A stretch of 64,000 bases of DNA from Ilyonectria destructans (lineage: Eukaryota; Ascomycota; Sordariomycetes; Hypocreales; Nectriaceae): assembly GCA_020740775.1 (NCBI GenBank), contig JAHEWK010000001.1:2356001-2420000 (forward strand), in the 5' to 3' direction. Position numbers and translations under genes: made by a program. This document shows positions 36,851 to 49,252 of this stretch, piece after piece. The notes under the pieces were generated by a model. It made no database searches and was not told the DNA's origin. It saw nothing but the letters and a program-made list of their open reading frames with translations. Every line of letters begins with the position of its first letter. The stretch's first letter is position 1.

Positions 36851-37428
36851 CCACTCCCGAACCAAACTGAGACCTAACTCCGACTGTAAATCGTAATAAT
36901 AGCACACCGGACCAGCCCGAAACGATACTACACCGACTTGGCTCAAGTCCCGCTGGTCTGGTCTGGTCGGCGGTGGGCAGTGTCTGGGCAATGACCGCCC
37001 AGAGGCCCGCCTCAGCGCCGTATCAATGGACACGGTAACTATTGGCAATGATGCATCAGTGATGATCAAGGTTTCCAGCAAGTTCGTCATGGCAACCGCA
37101 CCTATTGAGCCGCCCAGGCGAATCTTGCTCAAGTCTTCCGCATCTAGGCAGGTACGGGAGGAAGGTATCCAACGACGGAAACAGCAATGCCGCCTGCCTC
37201 CATAGCAACACGTCTCCCGAAACCAAATCAAATCCTTCTACATCCACTGTTGCCACACCCTCCCTTCACTTCACACACTCTCTCACAACAAACAAAACAC
37301 AGGCATCGTTCTGCGTGCCTCCGCTTAGCCCAACTTGCCGACGTCAATCATCACCGGAGCAAGTTACTACATAGTAGATGCCTACGACACGGCCTGCACA
37401 TTCAGCGTTCAGAGGCATGGGCCTAGAG

Positions 37429-37449
37429 CATGGGCATGGGCATGGGCAC
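37429..37449. repeat. short GGGCAT hexamer repeat
   Basis: Three to four copies of GGGCAT in a row, preceded by one diverged copy, in non-coding DNA. Confidence 0.7.
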
Positions 37450-39328
37450 CGAGAACTTGGGGGGCCAAATGGCGGACAGCCAGCGACGGAAGAGTGGATG
37501 GTGGATGCTACTCCAGATGCTTCCAGCCCGGGCCTATGACGCACTCGGAACCAGGTTGTACACGAGCATCAACGCCGTAAGGCGGCCCTGATTCCCAGTT
37601 CCCTTATCACCACCATCACCATCACCATCGTGATTCAACCACCGCCACTCCCCACGCACGGAGTCCCCGACCCTGTCCCTCCGCCGCCACAGAACCAGGC
37701 ACAGGGCGGAGACATGCAGATGCTCAACGGAGAAGCGTACATAGTATCCGCACACGGTACGAAGTGCTCCATCTCGATGCCACATCCACTTCTGCATATG
37801 GGCGTCGCAAATCGAGTACGAGCTCTTGGCTGGATGGCCGGCTCCTACGCACCCTAACAGGAGAGCGTCGTCATTCTACTTCGTATTTCTCCAGCCCGGG
37901 CAACCAGTCCAGCCCTCGCATCCACTCATCCACACACCAGCTCTCGGCATTGGCAGGCCTTGCCGCACTTTCCCCTGGTTGCCCAGCACTGGGCCCCTGA
38001 AAGTTTGTCTGGGCCCCCCGGCCAACCTCCCTGGATGGATGGATCTCTGCCATGGCTTCTTTCCACGGAAAAAGAGCGGCGACAACCGGGCTTCTGCTTG
38101 GGGCGATGGCGCCAGATCGCCATGCCACCGATGGGTCCCTCACAGCCTCAATTGATCCCCTAATCACCTCCAAGAATAGCATTTCCAGCGCTCAACTAGC
38201 GCCATTCCGCTCGACGCTCCGTTCGTTCCCAGGCTCAAGCGCGAGCGGGCGGGCGTTGAGTGAGGAATTCAACTCGCTTGTCCTTACTTTGCCTCTCGGC
38301 TTCTCTCTCTCCCATGTTCCTGTTTTAGTTGTAGCATTAGTGTGGGGGTCTTCGCCATTGTCCTTGCACCACCACACATCATGAAGGAGGGGATGAGAGA
38401 TGAGCAGGAGCAACAACATGTTTCCCGCTTACTCGCCCGCATTGCTCAGCGCCAATGAACCTACGACCCTTACCCCAGGAGGAGGGGGATCGCTGGAGCC
38501 CCTCCACTCATCACCCATGCCGATGAGATTGCCTGTCAGGGAAAAAAAGGGCTTGTGCATTGCACAGCAGTAAGTACTAGAGGATGAGGCTGGCTTGGCC
38601 CAACCTTGAGCGTTCGCAAAGTGAGCAATCCAGCATTCTGACATCAGCCACGTTGCCTCATCAAGGGCGCTGCGAGGAAGATGTGGCCCACCGAGCTTAC
38701 CTTACTCCGTCATCCGTCCATCCATCCCCTGGAAGTGGGTTTTCAGCCCAAGACCCTCGGTTTCCCAGCCGAGTTACTGTTGTTGGGGGCCATCAGACGA
38801 CGAGGCTCTGCTTTACCATCGCCATCCTTCATCACATATTCCCATGTCATGACCGCCTCTGACAACGTCCCCCGCTTTCCGCGAGCAACATGCGCATCAC
38901 CAAGCCATATTGGTGACTTACGAGCTAGCCCCATAAGCAACCTATTGTTCGGATGACGACCAAGAAGGCATTTTATCCACAGGCTCTGGTGTAGAAACTC
39001 CATGGACATGCCCAAAGAAGAAAAGCACTTGTAGCCTTCTTCACGTGGCTTGTACTATACCAGTGTGACCGGATGAGCTTCACGAAAAGCGGCGAGGTAA
39101 CAGTTTTTCGTCCCGCAAAGAGCTAGGCCGGAGACTAACGAGTTAAGACGCTTCCTGGTGGCGCTCGACTGTAAAGTGTGATGCACAAAGTCCTGATCCA
39201 AAATAATGTACTGCATCAGCTCGCTTGCTCAACACATCTAGCCCATTTTTCCGCTTTACTTTCTATTCTATTCATATATGTAATAAGTTCTTTTTTTTAT
39301 TTTAGAGTATACGCCTAAGACATTTATC

Positions 39329-39350
39329 CTAACCCGAACCCTAACCCTTA
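39329..39350. repeat. interstitial telomere-like repeat (CCCTAA)
   Basis: Three consecutive imperfect units, CCTAACC, CGAACC and CTAACCC, of the TTAGGG-type telomere repeat used by filamentous fungi. They lie directly after an AT-rich stretch. It could be a scar of DNA repair or a telobox-like factor site. Confidence 0.7.
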
Positions 39351-39937
39351 AGATGGCAATACAGTATATCATATAGATTAGCAGCCCACAACTCAGTACG
39401 TTGCTTTGGATCAAGACTTTATACCTTCCACTGTACGTAGACAAGTCACCTTTGCTATGTTCAATGGTGCTCAGCAGTAAGCCAGATTCAGCACTTGGAG
39501 CACCCTAAGACCTAGCATGCAGAGGACGATAATTGGCGAGGTTGATTACTTGCTCGGGGACCAAGCCAAGTCTCACGAAAAGTCAGCCTTAGGAGGCTAA
39601 AAAGTCATTAGTACCCTGCATCTCACCAGACTCCACTGCGCAAGTGGCTAGCTGAGTGGCTCAATTAGTTGCTGACACCAGCTTCATGCTCATTGTTTTG
39701 CCTTATACTAGCACATGGGTCGGCATCTGACAAGCCGGATCCGAAGCCGTTCACCGTGGCTCTTGTTCCGAGACGCCATTCGCATTCCTGCTTCTAGGGC
39801 TGAGCCATCTACGGCGCCAGCTTGTCTCTACTGTACAGTCTTACAAGATTACCAGTGACCTTCATGTCCATGGCCCTCGATGCTCAATCCTTGCATTTCC
39901 CTTGCGCCTCTATCCCACCTAATTCCGGCCCCCTCGC

Positions 39938-41298
39938 TTACAGCTTCTGGTACTCTAGCTTGCCCTCGAGCTTCTTCGACTCGGCGACCTTGCGGACCGC
40001 CTTGTTGAAGTCATCCTGGTTGATGGAGTCTCGGTAGTCCTTGATGGCGAACAACCCCCTATCACGTGTGTCAGCAACGCGCCATGCATAGATAAGCTCC
40101 AAAGGAGCTCTGGTGTTGGGGCACTTACGCCTCAGTAACGACGTTCCTCAAATCGGCGCCGTTCAGTCCGTCACTCATCTTGACCACGCTCTCGAAGTCA
40201 ATATCTCCGTCGAGCACGACACCCGACGAGTGGATCTTGAGAATCTCCAATCGGCCAACCTCGTTGGGCAAGGAGATCTCAATCTTACGATCCAGACGAC
40301 CGGCACGGAGCAGCGCAGGGTCCAGCGTGTCGGGCCTGTTCGTAGCCATGATGATCTTTGTCTTGCCCAGGTAGTCGAATCCGTCCAGCTGGTTCAGTAG
40401 CTCCATCAGTGTTCGTTGGATTTCTCGATCAGCACTAGTACCCTCCGAGAATCGTCGTCCACCGATGGCGTCGATCTCGTCCATGAAGATGATGCAGGGC
40501 TCGTGCTCCTTGGCATATCCGAACATCTCGCGGATAAGTCGCGCCGACTCTCCGATGTACTTGTCGACAATAGCGGACGAGACAACTATTCATTGGTCAG
40601 TTTAGGCGTTTCTGGATATGGGATAAGTCACAGGAGACATACCCTTCAGGAAGTTGGTCTCCAGACTGCTGGCAACGGCTCGCGCCAGGAGAGTCTTTCC
40701 GGTACCAGGAGGACCGTACAACAACACTCCCTTGGGCGGCTTAATACCCACTCGGAGGAACAGCTCGGGGTTCTTCAACGGCAGCTCAATCACCTCTCGC
40801 AACTCTCGGATCTGTTCGTTCAGTCCGCCGATACCCGCAAAGCTGACTTGTCCGGGGTCCTCCAGCGACATGTTGTACACCAAGGGGTCGACCTCTCGGG
40901 GGAGCATTCGCATGATGGTGAGTGTCGTCATGTCCAGGGCCACGCGAGTGCCCTGCTTCAGCTTCACCTTGTCGACCTTGGATCTGCAGCCGACGACATA
41001 TCGAGGACCAGAAGATGCCTTGACGATAACTACGATGGGAGCTGTCAGTGTCCGTCTATCCACGTGCGCCGTCTGGTGTAGCCTCACATCTCTCATCGTC
41101 AAGCTGTTTTAGGACTTCGCCGATGATCTGTCCGACACTCTGTAGCGCCTTGATGTTGTCCTCGGTTCGGTCGAACTCGCGCTGCATGTCCTTAATTTCG
41201 AGACGCAGGTTCTTGAGCTTTGCCTCCCATTCGCGGGACTCGATGAGCTTTGCCCGGTAGGAATTGAGGGCGGCCTGGCGCTCTTCTTCGGCAGTCAT
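39938..41298 (-). CDS. RPT4: 26S proteasome regulatory ATPase Rpt4
   Basis: Four exons on the minus strand, 41298-41088, 41029-40643, 40585-40129 and 40058-39938, encode 391 residues, close to human PSMC6 (389). It is one of six AAA ATPases of the 19S base ring that unfold substrates into the 20S core. Residues about 15-65 form the N-terminal coiled coil ([21 protein letters not shown]). An OB-like segment follows ([20 protein letters not shown]). Walker A GPPGTGKT is at about 176-183, Walker B DEID at about 235-238, the second region of homology is [19 protein letters not shown] with the arginine fingers, and the C-terminal helical domain ends [15 protein letters not shown]-like [19 protein letters not shown] is typical for Rpt4. 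No HbYX tail is present, as expected. Confidence 0.96.
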
Positions 41299-42253
41299 GG
41301 TGGCGAAGCTGCGTCTGTCGGTCTGTGTGTATATGTCGATGTCGTCCTTGGGGAGCTTCGCTGGTAGAGGGGAGGTTGGGGCTCGGTGTTGGGAGCTCGA
41401 ATGTCTAGAGATGGTAGAGATGTTCGACGGTGACGGATGTTGATGGCAGACGGAGAGCTTACCTCACCGGCTGGAGCCTTCCGCTAGCCCCTGCAGGCCA
41501 AGACCATCCAACTCGGCAGAATCTCGGAGAACCTGGCAGCAAAGACCGCACTATGTCGAACAGCCTACCCTATACATTCGCTCCTCATTGCCAAAAATGT
41601 GTCAAGAATGCTGGTGCATATGTGTGTTTAGAAAATCAGAGAATAGAGTAAAGGGGAGTTTCATAGGTTGTGGTTTGTTCACGAGGCCGTATTCATGTTA
41701 CTCCCTCACGGCTATCGATAATGTACCTATCTGAACATCCTCGTGCACAACTTAGCATCGACTTGTGAGACATGGACTTCCAACACAACAAGCACATACC
41801 TAAGGGTAAATCACTTCGGTTTTAACACAGATGGATGAAATAACAATTCACAATATCTATTTTAAATGGCGACCTACTCCTGTCGCTAGACCTCTCCCAG
41901 TCGATAGGTCCCAAACAAACTACCACGGCATGCCTAGTAGACGCTGTGTCGTCCGGTTGCCCGAGTGTCTTGCCCTGTATAACCAAGTCCTCTCAAAAGG
42001 CGAGAAATATTTAAAATGGACGGAAGGACAACAAACCAACAATGGTCGAGGCATTGAGCCATGTGGGATTCCTGAACATGAAACCGAGGGTTGCCTCTTC
42101 GTCTCAGATCCAAGCCACAGCCATACCCCATCACCGGCCGGGTGTGGGTGGCGTAGATGCAGACGATATTTTCTATGCAGCCATAGACTCGAATAGAGGC
42201 GTCAAATGCGAGAGTTATGTCGCCGATATGCCATGACTTTAGCAGAGGAGACT
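41299..42253. other. intergenic, no gene seen
   Basis: Presumed promoter of RPT4 (41299 onward) and 3' flank of the PYM-like gene. Locally AT-rich around 41750-42020. Open frames up to 121 codons lack recognisable features. Confidence 0.45.
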
Positions 42254-42844
42254 TCAATCCTCCTTGTCATCGCCCTCGGTGGGAGCTGCATCCGAATTCG
42301 GCTTGGGTTCTCCTTCGGCATCGAAACCAAGCGCATCCAGCTCCCGAATCAGCTCATTGATCTTGATAACCTTGGCAATCTGCTCCGGCAGCAGAGCTTC
42401 GCCACCCTCCTTCTTGTTCTTTAGGTCCTTGGCCTGCTTCAGCTTCTTCTTAAGATTCCGGGCCTTCTTCTCGCGCTCAACATCAGGGTCGACCTCCTCG
42501 GCTTGGGGCTGTTCCGTGGCGGGCGCATCGCCGTCGCCGTCGGCAGCCTTGGCCTTCCTACGAGCCTCGCGCCTCTTGGCGTTCTTGTTGCTGGCGGCAG
42601 ATCCCTGCTCCGAGCTGTCCTCGCCGGCGCTGGCGGCGCCCGGGATGCCGATTCTCTTGCCCCGCTCGCGGAAGGCCTCGGCGGTGCGGTTCTTGTAGAC
42701 CTCAACGTCCTCGGCGGGCCGGTACCCCGGGCGGATCTTGATGGCCCTGCGTGTGCTGCCGTCGGCGCGGACAGACTGGGGGATCTCGCGGCTGCCACTG
42801 TTCTCGTCGGTGACGATGCCGGCGTTGGAGGGCTGTGAAGGCAT
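42254..42844 (-). CDS. PYM/WIBG-like exon-junction-complex partner
   Basis: I use the internal ATG at 42844 (MPSQPSNAGIVTDENSG), giving 196 residues. The open frame continues upstream to 42979, but that part is not conserved-looking. Residues about 8-55 (GIVTDENSGSREIPQSVRAD, then RRAIKIRPGYRPAEDVEVYKNR) fit the Mago-binding domain of PYM, which in animals grips the Mago-Y14 dimer and helps strip the exon junction complex from spliced mRNA on ribosomes. The middle and C-terminus are Lys/Glu/Ala-rich with a basic KRREARRKAK stretch. A helical segment at about 125-185 (KKARNLKKKLKQAKDLKNKK...IAKVIKINELIRELDALGF) resembles the C-terminal region of PYM. The length fits the family (about 200). Confidence 0.85.
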   Translation of the reverse strand: MPSQPSNAGIVTDENSGSREIPQSVRADGSTRRAIKIRPGYRPAEDVEVYKNRTAEAFRERGKRIGIPGAASAGEDSSEQGSAASNKNAKRREARRKAKAADGDGDAPATEQPQAEEVDPDVEREKKARNLKKKLKQAKDLKNKKEGGEALLPEQIAKVIKINELIRELDALGFDAEGEPKPNSDAAPTEGDDKED

Positions 42845-44979
42845 GGCGACTGTGGCTGCAACAGCGACTGCGGGGTATTTCGGTCGCGGTGGGAGATATG
42901 AAGAATGGCAGGGCAGACAGGGCTCACAGGGCTCGTTGGCCGTCCCGGCGTGGAAACGAAATGGAAGTTCTAGCGGCACAGCAACCCGCCTTGGGCCAAG
43001 GCGAGGCGACGCAGGGTGAGGCAGGGCGCGGGCGCAGGCGCAGGGCTGATGGTTGGAGGCGCGTCCTGGGTGGTTGAGCTTTCAGCCTTGTAGAGTCCGG
43101 CGTCTGGCGTCGCAGCGGCGTCGCAGAGAGCACAGCAATCCGGCTGGGTGCGTACAGTGTATTACAGTGCCCTCAGTAAACGTTGGCGTTAGCCAAGACA
43201 CTGTGCGTTTCGCCTGGTAATTATCCAGCGGACCTTCTGTGAATTGACCCCGCCGGCGTTGCTTCTGCTCATGCAGTTGTGTGTGGTGGGTGAGTTAGTC
43301 AATGCGAAAGGGCATCCTCCAGAGGCCGTAGCGTCACTAGTTCATTATCATTGGGTGAGGCCCCACTAAGACCTTGTGAGCTTATTGTGACCTTGGCCTG
43401 AAGACCAGTGGAAATAGACAAGCAATATTGCGCCGTGATTGGCTGCTGCCCCTGCGATGGCTCTGTTTGTAGCTTAGCACTTAGGTTAGCTGACGCCAAA
43501 CGCGTGGCGAGGTTGTTTTCCATGTTAGATTATTCATTTGCGCATTCCGGATGCTTCCCTTTAGTCGGGAGGCCAGTCGAGAACAAATAAATGCAGGAAA
43601 ACATACTGCAGTCTCCCGAATAAGAGTCTGCGGATGCTAGATTCGCAAACGGCTGCCTACCTACGCAGGAGAGCAGGTACTTTAGGCTGGTGTTGGGTAC
43701 CCGGAGATCAAGGCACACGGTTGATGCGCTGGCTTCGCATCACCGACCCAGGTGGCGCAACCTTGAATGAAACAGCATGGAAACCTGCAAGCCCGTCTGA
43801 TGGCGGAACAAAGCGGTGTAATGTGTAATGCAACTAGCTACGTAGGTCGGGGCTCTACAGAGTACGTGTACTGTACGTCACATGAGCCCAATTATCCCTG
43901 CGGCCAGACCACAAGGGAACATGGCACAGAGGCCTTCTCCCTGGTCTGAAGCTGCCGGCTCGCGTCCCACAGACCGCCCTGCTTTACGTAGCACACGCAC
44001 CCTCCAAAGTCCCTTTATCCAATTGGGAGCCCACGTCGTGGCACCTGCAAGCACCAAACAGCAAAAGGGAAGCCTGATTCAGGCAGCTTGACGCCCTGTC
44101 TTTTCCCTGCAGGTTTCGTTGCCAACGGGAAAAGGAAGCAAACCACTGGTGTCACCACCGCCGGTAATCGAGGCCCTCTATTCGTACGGTGTGCCGGGCT
44201 CCTGTCCAAGGCAAGAAAACTTCCCGTTGCTGACATGGGGCTGCCCCTGGCTCCCAAACTAATGCGACAGCAACAAACAAGCTTAATTTTTAAGACGTAC
44301 TACAAGAGAGCATCATCATCGTCACCAGTGATGATTGGCCCCTGGCTAGGGACGCCTGGTGGGCTTCGTGTCGGCATCCTAAGACCCCAACGTAATTGCT
44401 CATCTCCTCAACCGCCCTGGAGACGGGTTCCAGATCCTCCGCTATTCGCCTTGAATCAGTCATTTGTGTACACCCGGTTTGGGGTTGATTACCCTTCCCG
44501 AGCCCATCGGCACAAGGCAGGCGCTACCACCTGTGAATCGGCGTTGTCCTGCGTTTGCGCCCGTCTGACTCTGCCTGGTTAAGGTACTTTATTAAAGGAC
44601 CCTGCCAATATGAACTGACTGATCCTGATCACTCTCCCAAGGCGCGTCATCTTGTCAAAGCCCAAAGATCCAAGCCGGGCCTGCCCCTGTTTATACCTTT
44701 GCTCATCATCGCCCCATCGCACCATTCCCAATACTGCCACATCTTTGTTCACTGCCGTCTTTAAGGAGGCCTCTTCAGGGCGGTACCTCAGACAGTTGAC
44801 AGAACAGGGATTTGCGCGGCACCAGCTCAGCCAGCCCAAGTTCGTTGGTGGATCTACACAAGAAAACGCCCTGGTTATTATAAAGCTATTGTGCGGACCA
44901 TCGCCGCCAAGGAGAAAGAGGTCTTCTTTCTTTCCTCCAACCTCTGCGACGTCGCTCCTACACCATCATCACCGCCAAG
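42845..44979. other. 2.1 kb divergent intergenic region, no gene seen
   Basis: Between PYM and the Ca2+-ATPase gene. The frame at 44088-44582 (164 codons) has no recognisable feature. The right end is the leader of the ATPase gene, with a TATA box listed separately. Confidence 0.45.
44879..44885 (+). promoter_or_regulatory. TATA box of the Ca2+-ATPase gene
   Basis: TATAAAG lies 101 bases upstream of the ATG at 44980, the usual distance for an inducible fungal promoter. Pmc1-type pumps are calcineurin/Crz1 targets, but I cannot identify a CDRE with confidence. Confidence 0.45.
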
Positions 44980-47900
44980 ATGGCTACTCCCGATACTCCA
45001 CAGGAAGCCAAGACCGAGCCCAGAGAAGGCAACGGCCATGCGGCCCCCAAGATCGGCATTGTGGATACTGCAGATGCGTTGACCCCAGACCCCGGAACTG
45101 AGGACATGTTCAAGGTTGAACACAACCAATTCGCCTTCGCCCCTGGTCACCTATCCAAGCTGCTCAACCCCAAGAGCCTCAGTGCTTTCTATGCCCTCGG
45201 CGGCCTCGACGGCCTGGAAAAAGGCTTACGAACCGACCGAAAAGCCGGTCTTAGTGTCGACGAGACCACGCTGGATGGCGAGGTTACCTTCGAAGATGTG
45301 GCGCCTAAGGGAACACCGAAATACGGCACCGCTGGTGATTCAGTGCCCGAGGGCAAGGGCGAAGCATCTGTCCATATCCCTCCCCCCGAAGACCCAAACC
45401 CGACAGGGGCCTTTGCCGACCGCAAGAGAGTATTCCGCGATAATCGACTCCCCGATAAAAAGACCAAGTCCCTGCTCGAGATTGCTTGGACTACGTATAA
45501 CGACAAGGTCCTCATTCTCCTGACTATTGCCGCAGTGGTTTCCCTGGCTCTAGGATTATATCAAACTTTCGGTGGCGATCATGAGGAGGGCGAACCCCGA
45601 GTTGAGTGGGTTGAGGGCGTGGCCATTATCGTCGCTATCGTGTAAGTCGAGACCCAATACAAACCACGATCACCGCCACTGACAACAAACAGTATTGTCG
45701 TCCTGACCGGCACACTCAACGACTGGCATATGCAGCGACAATTTTCACGTCTTACCAAAAAGACTAGCGATCGTACCGTCAATGTTATCCGCTCCGGCAG
45801 GTCGCAGGAGATTTCCGTTCTCGACGTCTTGGTCGGAGATGTAATGCACCTCGCAACCGGTGACATCGTCCCCGTCGACGGAATCTTCATTGAAGGCAGT
45901 TCGGTCAAGTGCGACGAGTCGTCTGCTACTGGAGAGTCGGATCTTTTGAGGAAGGTCCCTGCCGCCGAAGTTTTCCAGGCAATCCAGAAGCTCGATGCCA
46001 AGGATGCTGAGAAGCTGGACCCATTTATCATTTCAGGAAGCAAGGTCAACGAGGGCACTGGCAAGTTCATTGTCACCGCCGTGGGCGTTAACTCGAGCTA
46101 CGGTCGAATTTCCATGTCTTTGCGAACCGAACAGGAGGACACGCCTCTTCAGAAGAAACTCAACATCCTGGCAGACTGGATCGCCAAGGTTGGTGCTGGA
46201 GCGGCCCTCCTACTCTTTATCGTCCTCTTCATAAAGTTCTGTGCTGGCCTCCCCAACAACAAGGGAACACCCTCCGAGAAGGGCCAGGAGTTCATGCAGC
46301 TTTTCATCGTCTCCGTTACGGTCGTCGTCGTGGCTGTCCCCGAAGGCCTGCCTCTGGCTGTTACCTTGGCCCTCAGTTTCGCTACTGTGAAGATGCTCCG
46401 TGACAACAACCTTGTCCGAGTTCTCAAGGCCTGTGAGACAATGGGAAATGCCACTACCGTCTGCTCAGACAAGACTGGAACTCTCACACAAAACAAGATG
46501 ACGGTTGTTGCTACCACACTCGGAAAAGCCACGAGCTTCGGCGGCACTGATGCGCCTATGGACAAGAGCCTGAAAATCAACCAGGAGGCCATAACCATCC
46601 CCAACGTCTCCCAGTCTGAATTTGCTAGCGGCCTCAGTCAAGAGGCGAAGGACCTCCTTATTCAATCCAATGTGCTCAACTCCACCGCATTCGAAGGCAA
46701 CCAGGATGGCGAAAATACCTTCATCGGCTCCAAGACCGAAGTAGCTCTCTTGACCCTCTGCAGAGATCATCTGGGAGCTGGACCCATCCAGGAGATTAGA
46801 TCATCGGAAACAGTCGTCCAAGAGATCCCATTTGATAGCAAGTACAAGTATAGTGCCGTCGTGGTCAAGCTTGCCAATGACAAGTACAGAGTGTACGCTA
46901 AGGGAGCATCGGAGATTCTACTGGAGAAGTGTTCCAGCGCTCTGGGTAACGCATCCCAGAGCGAGTTGGATATCGTTCCAATTACCCCCGAGGACCGCGA
47001 AATGTTCAACCTCACTATCAGCTCCTACGCCAGCCAGACGCTCCGAACCATCGGCTCTTCGTATCGCGATTTTGAGTCTTGGCCTCCTGCGGGAGCTGTT
47101 TCCGAAACAGACCCCACCGTTGCCGACTTCAATGCAGTTCACCAGGACATGACTTTGATTGGCATATACGGTATCAAGGACCCCCTGAGACCCAGCGTTA
47201 TCGACGCCCTCAAGGACTGTCGACGAGCTGGTGTGGTTGTGCGAATGGTCACTGGTGATAACATTCAGACTGCCAAGGCTATTGCTTCCGAATGCGGAAT
47301 CTTTCGCCCAGACGAGGGCGGCATCGCCATGGAAGGTCCTGATTTCCGCAGACTACCAATTGATGAGCTCAAGAAGAAAATCCACCACCTCCAAGTCCTG
47401 GCTCGCTCGAGCCCCGAGGATAAGCGTATCCTGGTCCGCACCCTCAAGGAGCTCGGAGAGACTGTTGCTGTAACTGGCGATGGCACGAATGACGCTCCCG
47501 CTTTGAAGATGGCAGACATTGGGTTTTCGATGGGCATTGCTGGCACTGAGGTTGCCAAGGAAGCTTCATCCATTATTCTTCTGGACGACAACTTTGCATC
47601 TATCGTCAAGGGTATGATGTGGGGTCGTGCAGTCAATGATGCAGTCAAGAAGTTCCTCCAATTTCAACTAACAGTCAACGTCACGGCTGTGGTGCTGACC
47701 TTTGTCTCTGCCGTCTCCAATGGAAAGGGCGAATCCGTTCTCAACGCCGTACAACTGCTCTGGGTCAACCTCATCATGGACACATTTGCCGCATTGGCTC
47801 TGGCCACAGACCCCCCGACCAGAAGCGTTCTAGACCGAAAGCCTGACCGAAAATCTGCTCCTCTTATTACATTGAGAATGTCCAAGATGATTATCGGCCA

Positions 47901-48588
47901 GGCAATCTGCCAACTTGCCATTACTTTCGTCCTGAATTTCGGTGGCAGGAAGCTTTTCGGGTATGACCACTCGGAACACGATACCAAGGAACTTAAGACG
48001 CTTGTCTTTAATACCTTTGTTTGGCTTCAGATATTCAACGAGATCAAGTAAGTCGAGCATCCTGGCTTTGATTACTTCTTGTGCTAACCAATATATAGCA
48101 ATCGACGCCTCGATAACAAACTGAACATTTTCGAGGGTCTTAGCCGTAACATTTTCTTCATCATCATCAACATTATCATGGTTGGAGGCCAAGTTCTCAT
48201 CATCTTTGTTGGCGGCGAGGCATTCAAGATCACTCGCTTGACCGGAAAGGAATGGGGGCTCTCCATTGGTCTGGGAGCCATTTCGATTCCATGGGGTGCT
48301 TGCATCAGGTGCGTACCGGACGAGTGGGTCGCCGCATGCCTGCCTGGATTTATTCATAGGATATGGCTGGCTCCCCCGACTCAGGAGGTCGAAGCTGAGA
48401 AGTCTGATGATGACGATGATATCCGTCCGCCTCTGCGTGTCATGAGCTCGATCCGTGGGCCTCGTGTCCAGCAGCATATTGGTTTCCGCGACCGAATGCA
48501 CAAGATTAAGGAGAGGGCCAAGGTGAAGGCTAAAGAGGCGACGCATGAAAAAGTGGCTGGGGCTGATATTGAGGAGGTTAAGAAGTAG
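44980..48588 (+). CDS. P2B-type Ca2+-transporting ATPase (Pmc1/NCA-2-like)
   Basis: Three exons, 44980-45641, 45693-48047 and 48099-48588, encode 1168 residues. It pumps Ca2+ out of the cytosol into the vacuole or across the plasma membrane. The N-terminal cytosolic part includes KLLNPKSLSAFYALGG. Membrane pairs lie around residues 180-225 (VLILLTIAAVVSLALGL) and 395-450. TGES of the actuator domain starts at 300, the Ca2+-binding motif PEGLP lies at about 437, the phosphorylated Asp is D480 in CSDKTGTLTQNKM, and the hinge GDGTNDAP is at about 816. The last six helices follow, with LLWVNLIMDTFAALALATDPP and FNEINNRRLDNKLN across intron 2. Lack of a lysine-rich N-terminus and presence of the NNRRLD motif fit plasma-membrane-type (PMCA/Pmc1) rather than SERCA or PMR1. 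The C-terminal tail has a DDDDD cluster and basic helix (KIKERAKVKAK) that could be regulatory. Confidence 0.95.
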
Positions 48589-49252
48589 AGGAGAGGAGTG
48601 GCTTGCTTGGATCTTCGCTTCGTCGTGTATGATTTCACCTGCACTTACCCTTTGCTTGGGAGCGGATGGAAAATCTCATTTGAGAGATTCTATGCTTCGA
48701 GGTACTATGATGACTATAGAAACATAAACGGGGTTCTATTACATTTTAATTAATATAAACCAAGAATTCTGAGCGAGTCTGTGATAATTTAACCCTCTTG
48801 ACTTGGCCGGATTCTGAAGAGAGAACGCTTGGTCAGTAGAATGTCTGAGCCGATATTGTAGACAGCGGTCATGGGCATCATGGAAATTGTTCAATGAGAG
48901 CCATACAGTGCATTGGAGAGAACAATAACTCGGAAAACCTCAGGGCGTATATGAGGGAATTGAGAAATATTTAAGACTCCCAATTGCTGTTCGAGGTTCG
49001 TTCTGCAGCATCTCAGTGAGACTCGAGGGCGCTGGAGCTGAAGCATGATGAGAAAAGCGGGTCTCGGGAGTGCGAGCGCAGTCAGCCAATCAGGCGTGGC
49101 CTAAAGCTGTCCCCGGAACTTCGCGAATTTCCTGGCCTGACAATCTCAGAGGATCCTCTCCATCTCGCAACCGAACCCTCAAACCGCCGGCCTCACGTCC
49201 ATCACCTATTCGAAGCCGCATCTCAGACGCTCAATTGCGCTCACTAGCCAAG
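48589..49252. other. intergenic with QCR9 promoter
   Basis: 3' flank of the Ca2+-ATPase gene, AT-rich at 48735-48800, then the QCR9 promoter with the CCAAT box listed separately. No coding frame seen. Confidence 0.45.
49086..49092 (+). promoter_or_regulatory. CCAATCA box upstream of QCR9
   Basis: CCAATCA, the HAP/CCAAT-complex core, about 160 bases before the QCR9 start codon. HAP complexes regulate respiratory-chain genes in fungi, so the site fits the gene; binding itself is inferred. Confidence 0.5.

Larger units (their letters stand above)
35819..39937. other. 4 kb gene desert
   Basis: No supported gene. Open frames reach 166 codons but none has recognisable domains or splice patterns. 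Content: GFA1 promoter sequence up to about 36.3 kb, a CATGC-type repeat (36796-36850), a GCATGG run (37429-37449), an AT-rich stretch (39230-39310) and a telomere-like repeat (39329-39350). Confidence 0.5.
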
